A DNA stretch of 64,000 nucleotides, from NCBI RefSeq assembly GCF_001429245.1, contig NZ_LMJE01000001.1:1483564-1547563 (forward strand), given 5' to 3'. Both the position numbers and the translations under genes were made by a program. The stretch comes from Rhizobium sp. Root274. Its GTDB lineage: Bacteria > Pseudomonadota > Alphaproteobacteria > Rhizobiales > Rhizobiaceae. Shown here piece after piece: positions 27,730-36,453 of the stretch (positions are counted from its first letter, which is position 1; the number at the start of each line of letters is the position of its first letter). The notes beneath the pieces were generated by a model. The model saw nothing but the letters and a program-made list of their open reading frames with translations. It had not been told where the DNA came from and searched no databases.

Positions 27730-27746
27730 CTTAACGTTTTGTTAAG
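27730..27746. promoter_or_regulatory. Inverted repeat upstream of the BTLCP gene
   Basis: CTTAAC and GTTAAG flank a 5-base T-rich spacer, ending 18 bases before the ATG. It is too weak for a terminator and could be an operator or leader hairpin. Nothing else is seen in the 173-base gap. Confidence 0.35.
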
Positions 27747-27764
27747 GATATAGGGGACAGGTTC

Positions 27765-28382
27765 ATGACGAACGGTTCACGCGCCATCACGGCGCTGATC
27801 ATTGCTGCTGCGGTGCTTGCGCCCGCCCATGCAGGTTATTCGGCACCGTCGCCTTCGCGTTCGATGGTGACCGGCAACGTGACGTCCCAGCCGATCGGCC
27901 ATTATGAATTCTGCAAGTCCCTGCCGCAGGAATGCGCCATGCGGACCCGCCCCACCACGCCGCCGAAGATCACCGATCACGGCTGGGGTATCATCCATGA
28001 CATCAATGCCTCGGTGAACCACGCCATCGTGCCGATGACCGACGAGCAGATCTATGGCCGTGAGGAAGTCTGGGCTTATCCCGTCGATGCTGGCGACTGC
28101 GAAGACTTCGTCCTGCTCAAGCGCAAAAAGCTGATGGAAGCGGGCTTTTCCGTCGCCGACCTGCTAATTACCGTCGTGCGCAAGCCCGATGGCGAGGGTC
28201 ATGCCGTTTTGACCGTGCGCAGCCAGACCGGCGATTTCGTGCTCGACAACCTGAATGACGACGTCAAGCTGTGGAACGATACCCACTACACGTTCCTCAA
28301 GCGCCAATCCTCGACGGATAGCGGTCGCTGGGTCACCATCGAGAACGGCACCTCGGACGTCCTGGTCGGCGCCCTGCAATAA
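27765..28382 (+). CDS. Bacterial transglutaminase-like cysteine peptidase (BTLCP family)
   Basis: 205 residues with an N-terminal signal peptide (about 1-23). The papain-like triad is seen as Cys in DAGDCEDFVLLK (about 112), His in GEGHAVLTV and Asp in FVLDNL. The family (DUF920) is common in Alphaproteobacteria, periplasmic, and related to LapG-type proteases that cleave adhesins under c-di-GMP control. No LapD/LapA-like partner is adjacent. It ends one base before the convergent MFS gene. Confidence 0.88.
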   Translation: MTNGSRAITALIIAAAVLAPAHAGYSAPSPSRSMVTGNVTSQPIGHYEFCKSLPQECAMRTRPTTPPKITDHGWGIIHDINASVNHAIVPMTDEQIYGREEVWAYPVDAGDCEDFVLLKRKKLMEAGFSVADLLITVVRKPDGEGHAVLTVRSQTGDFVLDNLNDDVKLWNDTHYTFLKRQSSTDSGRWVTIENGTSDVLVGALQ

Positions 28383-28383
28383 G

Positions 28384-29574
28384 CTACAGCGCCGTCTTCA
28401 ACCGGGGACCCGCCGTCAGGGCAAGCGTAGCGAGGACCGCCGCCAGCGAGGCGAGCGCAAGGCTTGCAAGCGCCGCTGCCGGCCCTGCCACGTCGTTCAG
28501 CCAGATCACAGAGACCGGGGCGATGGCGGAGACGACGATGCGCACCGCCGACAGGGTCCCCATGGTCCGGCCATATCCCACGACCCCGAAATAATGCAGC
28601 GGCAGCACGCCGCGCACGATGGATGTCAGTCCCTGGCCTGCGCCATAAAAGAGCGCAAAGGCGAGCGCGAAGCCGGTGGCCGGGATCAGCAGCGAGCCGG
28701 CGAGAAGGATAATTCCGAGCGCCATGACGACGGCTGCGATGATCGCCGTCAGTGGCGGCGAAAACAGATTGCGCCTCACATATTCGATCAGCCGCGCCGC
28801 CACCTGGCTGGGTCCGATCAGGCTGCCGGCAAGGGTCGCTATCCCCGTCGCATAACCCAGATCGCGCATCAGCACGAGCAATGTCGCGCCGATCGCTGAA
28901 ATAACGAAGCCACCGGCTGCAAAGGCGATCGCCATCAGCACCATCTGCCTGCTGCGGTCGGCGGGAAGGCAATCCTTTGCAGCCCCGGTCACCGGCTTTG
29001 CGGGTTCACCCGTGTCGATGCGTGTCTTTGGCAGAGCAAGATGGATCGGCAGCGCAAGCAGGAGGTTCATCGCCGCCAGCACCAGATAAATCTCGCGCCA
29101 GGTCATCACGGTCAGCAGCCATTGCAGGAGCGGCCAATAGATCGTCGAGGCAAAGCCCGCGATGAGGGTGACCAGAGTGATATGGGCCCGTGCCTCCCGG
29201 CCATGGCTCTGGGCAAGCGCAGCAAAGCCTGCGTCATACTGAACCGCAAGAGCTACGAATTCGGCGGCGAGCGTGATCAGCGCGAAATGCCATGCGTTCT
29301 GCATCACTGCAAAAAGCGCCAGCGCCAGGGCCGCCGCGACCGAACCAAGGCACAGGACGAGGCGGGCGCCGAGTCGGTCGACCAGGCGGCCGATGACGGG
29401 TGCCGCAACCGCACCCGCCAGCAGACCAAATGAGAAGACCCCAAAGACGAAACTGCGGCTCCAGCCGAACTCACCGGCGATCTCGGGCGCGAGCACGGAA
29501 AAAGAGTAATAGAGCGTGCCGTAACCGATGGTCATGGTGACGCCCAGACTGATGGTCGCAAGTGGGAATTTCAT
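28384..29574 (-). CDS. MFS transporter
   Basis: 396 residues with about twelve hydrophobic helices. The loop 2-3 signature is GRLVDRLGAR, and it begins with a helix bearing GVTMTIGYGTLYYSFSVLA, as in monocarboxylate/oxalate-formate-like MFS members. It is a single gene, convergent with the peptidase. Substrate unknown, perhaps an organic anion. Confidence 0.85.
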   Translation of the reverse strand: MKFPLATISLGVTMTIGYGTLYYSFSVLAPEIAGEFGWSRSFVFGVFSFGLLAGAVAAPVIGRLVDRLGARLVLCLGSVAAALALALFAVMQNAWHFALITLAAEFVALAVQYDAGFAALAQSHGREARAHITLVTLIAGFASTIYWPLLQWLLTVMTWREIYLVLAAMNLLLALPIHLALPKTRIDTGEPAKPVTGAAKDCLPADRSRQMVLMAIAFAAGGFVISAIGATLLVLMRDLGYATGIATLAGSLIGPSQVAARLIEYVRRNLFSPPLTAIIAAVVMALGIILLAGSLLIPATGFALAFALFYGAGQGLTSIVRGVLPLHYFGVVGYGRTMGTLSAVRIVVSAIAPVSVIWLNDVAGPAAALASLALASLAAVLATLALTAGPRLKTAL

Positions 29575-29645
29575 GGCGCCTTGCTAGTCCGGTTTGATGA
29601 TCAGCAGATGACAGTGCCCGGCGCCCCGTCGTCAAGCCGTCTCGC

Positions 29646-30629
29646 CTAGCCCTGACCGATCAGCACACCGGCTGCGAGCACCAGCGAACCGCCCAGCACC
29701 ACCTGCATGGCCGCACGCCAGAAGGGCGTCTCCATGTAGCGGTTCTGGATGAAGGCGATCGCCCAAAGCTCGAAGAAGACGACAATGGCCGCCGTGATGG
29801 TCGCTGTCCAGAAATGCGGGATGAGATAAGGCAGCGCGTGACCAAGGCCGCCGAGCGCCGTCATGATGCCGGAGGCAAGGCCCCGCTTGATCGGCGAACC
29901 GCGCCCCGAGAGCTTGCCGTCGTCATGGGCCGCTTCAGTGAAGCCCATGGAAATGCCCGCACCGACCGAGGCGGATAGGCCGATGAGAAAGGTCGACCAG
30001 GTGTCGCCGGTGGCAAAAGCTGCGGCAAAGATCGGGGCGAGCGTCGAGACGGAACCGTCCATCAGGCCTGCAAGGCCCGGCTGGACATAGGTGAGAATAA
30101 ACTGGCGGCGGGCGCCCTCGTCCTCTTCCGTCTTCGCCTCTTCGGTCACGTGTTTTTCGCCGAGCATGCCGGCAATCTCTTCGTGGCCCTGCTCGGCGAG
30201 TGCGAGATCCCCCAGCAGCTTGCGGATGCCCGCATCGGACGTCCTCTGGGCAGCGGCCATATAAAAGCGATAGGCCCCCTGCTCCATCAGTTCCGCCTCG
30301 GTGCGGATCTGATCCAGCGTCTGGTTCTTCCGCAACCAGTCCGGTTTACGGTCATAGAAGCCGCGCACGTGCTCGCGACGGATCAGCGGGATGCGCTCCC
30401 CGAACCGTTCGCGATGCATCTCGATCAGCATGTTGCGGTGGGTGTGCTCCACTTCGGCCATGTCTTCGAAGACCTTGGCCGATTGCGGAGCCGTGGCGCG
30501 CAACTGATCGGCATAGGCGAGGTAGATGCGGGCATCGTCTTCCTCGGAAGAAATGGCCAGCCCCAGGATCTCCTGTTCGCTGAGGCTGTCGAAAGAGCGC
30601 TTGGCCGTGGACAGGGATAAACCAAACAT
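29646..30629 (-). CDS. mbfA: Membrane-bound ferritin-like iron exporter
   Basis: 327 residues. Residues about 15-160 form a ferritin/rubrerythrin-like four-helix domain with Glu/His ligands (SSEEDDARIYLAYAD, EVEHTHRNML, LAEQGHEEI). The C-terminal part is a VIT1/CCC1-type membrane domain with five helices, including GLAGLMDGSVSTLAP and SVGAGISMGFTEA. This fusion is MbfA, which exports iron and protects against iron and peroxide in Bradyrhizobium and Agrobacterium and is repressed by Irr. A perfect Irr-type box lies 14-30 bases before the start. Confidence 0.92.
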   Translation of the reverse strand: MFGLSLSTAKRSFDSLSEQEILGLAISSEEDDARIYLAYADQLRATAPQSAKVFEDMAEVEHTHRNMLIEMHRERFGERIPLIRREHVRGFYDRKPDWLRKNQTLDQIRTEAELMEQGAYRFYMAAAQRTSDAGIRKLLGDLALAEQGHEEIAGMLGEKHVTEEAKTEEDEGARRQFILTYVQPGLAGLMDGSVSTLAPIFAAAFATGDTWSTFLIGLSASVGAGISMGFTEAAHDDGKLSGRGSPIKRGLASGIMTALGGLGHALPYLIPHFWTATITAAIVVFFELWAIAFIQNRYMETPFWRAAMQVVLGGSLVLAAGVLIGQG

Positions 30630-30642
30630 CTGTTGTCACCTT

Positions 30643-30659
30643 TTTAGAATTGTTCTAAA
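30643..30659. promoter_or_regulatory. Iron control element (Irr box) between mbfA and the haemoglobin gene
   Basis: TTTAGAA-TTG-TTCTAAA is a perfect 7-bp inverted repeat of the ICE/Irr-box form known upstream of rhizobial mbfA. It lies just before the mbfA start (14 bases) and 98 bases before the divergent truncated haemoglobin gene. Irr binding here would block mbfA under iron limitation. Confidence 0.82.
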
Positions 30660-30756
30660 CTTATGCCTCTCAGATGCCGTTTTCAAGGGTGAAGTTCTCA
30701 CTTGACCACTTCATGTCGGAGACGTAGCCAAAGCCTGAAATCGCAAGGACGAACCC

Positions 30757-31227
30757 ATGACCATGGAGCTTACCGGCCGCGCCGCACATCGCGCCGAGAT
30801 CACCGCCCGCGCCGAGGCCGAGATGGCGGCCATGGGCGTGGACGTGGCTTTCATCGACAGGCTCGTCGAAACCTTCTACGGCCATATCGTGCAACACCCC
30901 GATCTCGGACCCGTCTTCGACAGGCGGCTCTCCGGCCGCTGGCCCGCCCACATGGTCAAGATGAAGGCCTTCTGGGCCTCCGTCGCCTTCAAGACCGGCG
31001 CCTATGGCGGCAAGCCCGTTCAAGCGCATCACGGCGTCGACGGCATGGCGGAGGGGCTTTTCCTGCAATGGCTCCAGCTCTTTTCCGACACGCTCACCGA
31101 GATCGGCGCAACGGAAGAGGCGCATCGTTGGTTCCTGACAAGCGCCGAGCGCATCGCCAAGAGCCTGGTGCTGTCGCTCTTTTACAACCCGGCTCTCGAT
31201 GATCCGCGCCTGCAAAAGGCTCCGTGA
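30757..31227 (+). CDS. Group III truncated haemoglobin
   Basis: 156 residues with a two-over-two globin fold. Conserved stretches include FIDRLVETFYGHIVQHPDLGP, KMKAFWASVAFKTG and the haem-proximal region VQAHHGVDG; the long N-terminus lacks the usual glycine motifs of group I, as expected of group III. Such globins bind O2/NO in the cytoplasm, often in micro-oxic or nitrosative conditions. It is divergent from mbfA across an Irr-type box, so joint iron control is possible though unproven. Confidence 0.82.
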   Translation: MTMELTGRAAHRAEITARAEAEMAAMGVDVAFIDRLVETFYGHIVQHPDLGPVFDRRLSGRWPAHMVKMKAFWASVAFKTGAYGGKPVQAHHGVDGMAEGLFLQWLQLFSDTLTEIGATEEAHRWFLTSAERIAKSLVLSLFYNPALDDPRLQKAP

Positions 31228-31390
31228 TTGTTCCTTGCGTGGACCGGCATCTTCACGAAAGAAAACGCAAATTTGGGCGCGGCACGGGGCAAGATCCCAC
31301 CCTTTCGGTCTTGCACGCTTCGCCTCGCACCTTTAGACCCGCCGCGGGAGCAGGGCCGTATCGTTATCCGAAAAACCAAGGCAAGAGATC

Positions 31391-32488
31391 ATGAACCGCC
31401 GTCAATTCTTTAAGCAGGCCGGCATTGCCGGCGTAGGCGCCGCAACACTTGCAGCCCCTGCCCTCGCCCAGGAAAATCCGAAGGTCACCTGGCGCCTCGC
31501 CTCGTCTTTCCCCAAGAGCCTCGACATCATTTTCGGTGCTGCGACCGATATTGCCGAGAGCGTGTCGAAGGCGACCGATGGCCAGTTCGAGATCCAGGTC
31601 TATGCCGCCGGTGAAATCGTGCCGCCGCTGCAGGTTGCCGATGCGGTCTCCGACGACACCGTCGAAATGGGCCATACCTGCTGCTACTACTATATCGGCA
31701 AGGATCCGGCTTTCGCGCTCGGCACCGCCATCCCCTTCGGTCTCAATGCCCGCATGACCAATTCCTGGTTCACCGCTGGCGGTGGCAACGAGCTGCTGAA
31801 CGAGTTCCTCGCATCTCACAAGCTTTACGCGCTGCCGGCCGGCAATACTGGTGCCCAGATGGGCGGCTGGTATCGCAAGGAGATCAAGACCATCGACGAC
31901 CTCAAGGGCTTGAAGATGCGCATTGCCGGTCTCGCCGGAGAGATCATGTCGAAGGTCGGCGTCACCCCGCAGCAGATCGCCGGTTCGGACGTCTATCCGG
32001 CGCTGGAAAAGGGCACGATCGACGCCACCGAATTCGTCGGCCCTTACGACGACCTGAAGCTCGGCTTCTACAAGGTCGCGCCTTATTACTACTACCCCGC
32101 CTGGTGGGAAGGCGGCCCGACCGTGCATGCCTTCTTCAACCTTGAGAAGTTCAATGCCCTGCCGGAAAACTACAAGCGCATCCTGACCGATGCGTGTGCA
32201 GCCGCCAATGCCCGCATGCTCGCCCGTTACGACGCCTCCAACGCCAAGGCGCTGCGCGAACTCGTTGCCGGTGGCGCGCAGCTGCGTGCGTTCTCGACGG
32301 ACATCCTCGACACTTGCCACAAGGCAGCGAAGGACACCTATGCGGAGCTGACGGCGAAAAACGAGTGGTTCAAGAAGCTCTATGACAGCCAGCAGGCCTT
32401 CAAGCAGGACGCCTATCTCTGGAGCCAGATCGCCGAATACAGCTTCGATACCTATCAGATGATCCAGCAGCGCCAAGGCACGCTGTAA
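31391..32488 (+). CDS. TRAP transporter substrate-binding protein (DctP/TakP-like), orphan
   Basis: 365 residues with a Tat signal peptide (NRRQFFKQAG, cleavage after ALA). The mature protein has the DctP fold, with the conserved ligand-binding segment LKGLKMRIAGLAGEIMSKVG containing the signature arginine, and DATEFVGPYDDLKLGF. It resembles TakP proteins that bind 2-oxo acids or lactate-calcium. No TRAP membrane subunits (small or large) lie nearby, so it either serves a transporter encoded elsewhere or works alone. A strong terminator follows. Confidence 0.88.
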   Translation: MNRRQFFKQAGIAGVGAATLAAPALAQENPKVTWRLASSFPKSLDIIFGAATDIAESVSKATDGQFEIQVYAAGEIVPPLQVADAVSDDTVEMGHTCCYYYIGKDPAFALGTAIPFGLNARMTNSWFTAGGGNELLNEFLASHKLYALPAGNTGAQMGGWYRKEIKTIDDLKGLKMRIAGLAGEIMSKVGVTPQQIAGSDVYPALEKGTIDATEFVGPYDDLKLGFYKVAPYYYYPAWWEGGPTVHAFFNLEKFNALPENYKRILTDACAAANARMLARYDASNAKALRELVAGGAQLRAFSTDILDTCHKAAKDTYAELTAKNEWFKKLYDSQQAFKQDAYLWSQIAEYSFDTYQMIQQRQGTL

Positions 32489-32512
32489 CCGCTTTCAATC
32501 ATTCGCAATGAC

Positions 32513-32545
32513 AAAGGCCCGGGCGCTGTCCCGGGCCTTTTGCGT
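32513..32545 (+). terminator. Rho-independent terminator
   Basis: AAAGGCCCGGG and CCCGGGCCTTT form an 11-bp stem with a 6-base loop, followed by TGCGTTT. It ends the TRAP binding-protein gene. Confidence 0.88.
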
Positions 32546-32692
32546 TTGGCGGTGGTTCTGGCGACGGCATTGCTCCGGCTGACGCAAGTGGCGATCGCAA
32601 AACGGCAATTGCACTAATTTAAAGAATGTTGATTTAGGCAATCTTCATGCCCTCGCGACTATTGTTGGGCAAGAATGAGAGGATCCGACATC

Positions 32693-33544
32693 ATGCGCCT
32701 TCGGCTGACTTTTGCCGCTTTCCTTTGGATCGCGCTCGCGAGCGGGCCTGCCATGGCTGAAACCTGGACCGCAACCGCCGTCCGGCAGCCCGTGAATTAC
32801 ACCGTCGACAAGGTCACCTGGGAACGTCTGGTAACCGGCACTTCCGTGCCCGACGGCGCCTGGATCAGCACCGGGCCGCGCGGCCGCGTCGTGCTTCAGC
32901 ATGGCGACGACATGATCACGCTGAAGCCCGGCACCATGAGTGCCGTCTTTGCCAAATCGGCCGGCGACGACAAGTTCGAGGTGGTGCAGCAATCGGGCGA
33001 GATCGCCGTCGAATTCGAGAAACGGCCCGGCCGGAACCTCAGCGTCCAGACGCCCTTCCTCGCAGCCGTCGTCAAGGGTACCGGCTTCACCGTCCAGGTC
33101 GACGACGACAGCACCAGTCTCTCGGTCAGACATGGCGTAGTCGGCGTCAGGGATCCGAGCGGCGGGCACGCTGCCGATCTGACCGCCGGTCAATCGGCTG
33201 AAGTCAGCTTATCGAACGGGTTCAGCGTCAAGGCAGCAGGCCGGAAACCAAAGATCGTCTCCATTCCGGTCTCGAAGCCTCTCGTCCCGGCGGTCGGCCA
33301 GACCCTGTCCGTTCAAAACGCCTCGGCAGCCGACAGCACCTCTGCCGCCAGCAAAGGAGCCGCCGCAAGCAAGGGTAAATCCGGCTCTGGTTCCGGGTCC
33401 GGCTCTGATGCCGGCACAGGGGGAAATAGCGGAAACAGCAGCGGAAACGGCAACAGTGGCGGCAAGGGCGGCGGCAAGGGCGGAGGCAAGGGCGGAGGCA
33501 GCGGAAACTCGGGCAAAGGCAATTCGGGAAACCGGGAGGATTGA
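32693..33544 (+). CDS. FecR domain protein with Gly/Ser-rich tail
   Basis: 283 residues. A signal peptide (about 1-20, ending AMA) is followed by a FecR-like beta domain (WERLVTGTSVPDGAWISTGP, VRHGVVGVRDPSGG) to about 165, then a linker and a low-complexity tail of Gly, Ser, Lys and Asn. ATG 32693 has GAGAGG upstream; ATG 32675 is also in frame. It is probably periplasmic. The next gene encodes a CHASE2/EAL protein only some 50 bases away, a pairing seen repeatedly in rhizobia and suggesting the FecR domain interacts with the CHASE2 sensor. Confidence 0.82.
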   Translation: MRLRLTFAAFLWIALASGPAMAETWTATAVRQPVNYTVDKVTWERLVTGTSVPDGAWISTGPRGRVVLQHGDDMITLKPGTMSAVFAKSAGDDKFEVVQQSGEIAVEFEKRPGRNLSVQTPFLAAVVKGTGFTVQVDDDSTSLSVRHGVVGVRDPSGGHAADLTAGQSAEVSLSNGFSVKAAGRKPKIVSIPVSKPLVPAVGQTLSVQNASAADSTSAASKGAAASKGKSGSGSGSGSDAGTGGNSGNSSGNGNSGGKGGGKGGGKGGGSGNSGKGNSGNRED

Positions 33545-33600
33545 GGCATTGTGGTCCTGAATCTACAGACGGCGGCTCCCTCCAACAGGATTGATTGCGC

Positions 33601-36441
33601 GTGACGCAGCAACGACATCACGGCAGACGGCGTCATCTGGTCGGGCAGGCAACCCTCGTAGCCTGCCTGCTTTTAGTCGTCGGCCTGACCAGTCTTGCCG
33701 GTCTCTTCGAACCGCTCGATCGACGGCTCTCAGCTTGGCGCATGGCGGCCGTGCCGCGTGATGCCACCGGCGAGATCGTCCTGGTCGAGATCGACAAGAA
33801 GAGCCTGGATGTCGTCGGCACCTGGCCCTGGAGCCGCTCGATCCATGCCCGCCTGATCGACCGGCTGGTGGCGGCGCAGGCCCGGGATATCTTTCTCGAC
33901 ATCGACTTCAGTGCCCGCTCCGAGAGCGAAGGCGACAAGGCGCTCGCGACAGCGCTGGAAGCCGCCGGTGGCGGTGTCATTCTGCCATCCTTCCAGCAGT
34001 ATCGCTCCTCTGCGGATACTATTCCGGTCGTTGCCACAACCAGGCCCAACCCCCTCTTTGCGCCCCATGCCTGGGTCGCCAGCGCCAGCCTCTATGCCGA
34101 CGATGATGGGATCGTGCGGCGCTTCCCGCTCGGGGAAACGCAGAACGGCACTTTCGTGTTTTCGGTTCCCGCCCTTCTGGCCGGGATCGCCGATCGGGGC
34201 ACGGCCCCCTTCCTGATCGACTTCTCCATCGATCCCGCCAGCATCACCCGTGTCTCAGCGATCGACGTGATCGAGGGGCGGGTCAATCCGGCGATCCTTC
34301 AGGATCGCATCGTCGTGTTCGGCGCGAGCGCCATCGAGCTCAAGGACAACTTCATTGTGCCGGTGCATGGCCTGGTCTCGGGACCCATCGTGCATGTGAT
34401 GGCGGCGGAAACGCTGCTGCAGGACCGCCGGCTCGTCTCGCCCTCTGTCTGGCCCTTGCTGGGTGCCATGGCGCTCGCTGTTTTGCTTGTTCTCGTGCTG
34501 ACACGCTCGCTGCGCCGTCAGGTGCTGCTGCTTGCGGCCCTGATTGCCTTGCTGGAGACCGGCGCCGTCTGGATTCAGGCCGCTCACGCCATCAGCCTGC
34601 CGACCGGCGCGTTGATCGTCTTGGTCATGCTCGCGCTGTCAGCTCGCGCGTTCCAGGAGCTGGATCTGCGTGCCTGGCTGGTGAAACGCATGTCGATGGA
34701 GGCGAACAACAGCCGCAACCTGCTGGAGCAGGTCATCCGCGACAGCGCGGATATGGTGGTGATCATCGACGATACATGCACGATTGTCCGCCACAGCAGC
34801 CGGCTGCTGCCGCTTCTGTCCGAACTCGGGCTTTGCCCCGAGGGCCGGCTGAGCTTTGCCTGCCTGCCAAGCCCGTGGCAGGAGGAGGTGCGTTCAGCCC
34901 TCGGCGCTCCCCAGCCGATACATGACAACCCTGTGGCGCTCCGCGAGATCGAACTGACCGATGCGGCTGGGTCGCGGATTCTCGACTATACCATCACCGT
35001 TTCCGAGCTGGATCGCAGCAGCAGACGGCAGCGGGCAGGTCACAATGCTCGCGTCGCCTGCATCACCGCCCGCGACGTCACCGAACAACGGCAACAGGCT
35101 GAGCGGATCGCCTATCTTTCGCGCCATGATGTGCTGACGGGAGCGTTGCGTGCTTCTGCGCTCATCGCCGACCTCAACACACTGGCCGCCGAGGCTCCGC
35201 CGTCCAATGCCGGCGATCCCTCTGTCCATGCCGTCTATGCCGTCAACCTGCATCGCTTCAAGACCATCAACGCCACCCTCGGCCGCTCCAAGGGAGACGC
35301 GCTGCTGCGGGCCGTCAGCGGTCGGCTGGGGCGGATCGATCCGCTTTTGTCGCGGCCAGCCCGGCTCGGCAATGACAGCTTTGCGCTGCACACCGTGAAG
35401 CCGATCCCGCCTGCGCTCGCCCGCCTGCTCGCCGAGCGCATCCGGCAGGAATTTTCCGTGCCTTTCGAGCCGGATGGTACGCCTTACCGCGTGGGCGCGA
35501 GCCTTGGTATGACCACGGCCGATCAGCTCGCCGCAGGTTGCGGTGCGCAACTGGTCGCAGAGGCGGAACTTGCCCTTGATGAGGCTCGCCGTGAGACGAC
35601 GGACGGGCTTGTCGAATTCGATCCCGAAAGCGGCGTACGCCATGCCGAGGCTCGACTGCTTGAATCCGAACTCTGGCATGCGCTGGATCGCGGTCAGATG
35701 AAGCTGCTCTATCAGCCGCAGGTCATGCTCGACACCAGGGCTGTTATCGGTGCCGAGGCGCTGATCCGCTGGCAGCATCCGCAGCATGGCATGATCTCGC
35801 CGCTGACGTTCATCGGCATTGCCGAAGCCAATGGCTTTATCGTCGAGCTGGGGGCCTGGGCGCTCCGCCAGGCCTGCCTCGACGCCGTGACCTGGCCCGA
35901 CGGCATGGTGGTTGCCGTCAATGTTGCCCCACTCCAGCTGCAACGGCGCGACCTTGTGGCCGACGTGCAGGCGGCCCTCGCCGAAAGCGGCCTGCCGGCG
36001 CGGCGCCTGCAGCTCGAGATCACGGAATCGAGCTTCATCAGTGCGGCAGACGATCTGATCGAGAAACTGCAGCGCCTGAAATCGCTCGGCGTCAGTCTGG
36101 CACTTGACGATTTCGGCAGCGGCTATTCCTCGCTCGGCTATCTCGCGCGCTTTCCCCTCGACAAGATCAAGGTCGACCAGATGTTCGTGAGGAACCTGAT
36201 CGAAAGCGCCGCAAGCCAGGCGATCATATCCTCGGTGCTGGCGCTGAGCGCCGGTCTCGACATGACCATGCTGTGCGAGGGGATCGAGACCGAGGACCAG
36301 GCACGGCATTTGCTGCAGCTGGGCTGCAATCAAGGCCAGGGCTATCTCTTCGGCAAACCCCAGCCGTCGGCGAACCTGAACCTGCTCGCCCGCCAAGGCT
36401 TCGCCCCCACGGTGCGGCAGGTCATGCGAGCCGCCGGCTGA
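33601..36441 (+). CDS. CHASE2-sensor c-di-GMP phosphodiesterase (degenerate GGDEF + EAL)
   Basis: About 946 residues. One N-terminal helix, an extracytoplasmic CHASE2 domain (about 40-275, VEIDKKSLDVVGTWPWSRS), three more helices (about 280-365), a PAS-like region, then GGDEF and EAL domains. The GGDEF site is degenerate (LGNDSFAL in place of GG[D/E]EF). The EAL domain keeps EALIRW, NVAPLQL, ITESS, DDFGSGYSSL, CEGIET and GYLFGKP, so hydrolysis of c-di-GMP is expected. GTG 33601 is taken as start; TTG 33595 is possible. Probably cotranscribed with the FecR gene. Confidence 0.88.
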   Translation: MTQQRHHGRRRHLVGQATLVACLLLVVGLTSLAGLFEPLDRRLSAWRMAAVPRDATGEIVLVEIDKKSLDVVGTWPWSRSIHARLIDRLVAAQARDIFLDIDFSARSESEGDKALATALEAAGGGVILPSFQQYRSSADTIPVVATTRPNPLFAPHAWVASASLYADDDGIVRRFPLGETQNGTFVFSVPALLAGIADRGTAPFLIDFSIDPASITRVSAIDVIEGRVNPAILQDRIVVFGASAIELKDNFIVPVHGLVSGPIVHVMAAETLLQDRRLVSPSVWPLLGAMALAVLLVLVLTRSLRRQVLLLAALIALLETGAVWIQAAHAISLPTGALIVLVMLALSARAFQELDLRAWLVKRMSMEANNSRNLLEQVIRDSADMVVIIDDTCTIVRHSSRLLPLLSELGLCPEGRLSFACLPSPWQEEVRSALGAPQPIHDNPVALREIELTDAAGSRILDYTITVSELDRSSRRQRAGHNARVACITARDVTEQRQQAERIAYLSRHDVLTGALRASALIADLNTLAAEAPPSNAGDPSVHAVYAVNLHRFKTINATLGRSKGDALLRAVSGRLGRIDPLLSRPARLGNDSFALHTVKPIPPALARLLAERIRQEFSVPFEPDGTPYRVGASLGMTTADQLAAGCGAQLVAEAELALDEARRETTDGLVEFDPESGVRHAEARLLESELWHALDRGQMKLLYQPQVMLDTRAVIGAEALIRWQHPQHGMISPLTFIGIAEANGFIVELGAWALRQACLDAVTWPDGMVVAVNVAPLQLQRRDLVADVQAALAESGLPARRLQLEITESSFISAADDLIEKLQRLKSLGVSLALDDFGSGYSSLGYLARFPLDKIKVDQMFVRNLIESAASQAIISSVLALSAGLDMTMLCEGIETEDQARHLLQLGCNQGQGYLFGKPQPSANLNLLARQGFAPTVRQVMRAAG

Positions 36442-36453
36442 GACTGGCGTCCG

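Noticed and set aside
34894..36396. 500-codon minus-strand frame
   Set aside because: Antisense of the EAL-domain gene with all its catalytic motifs.
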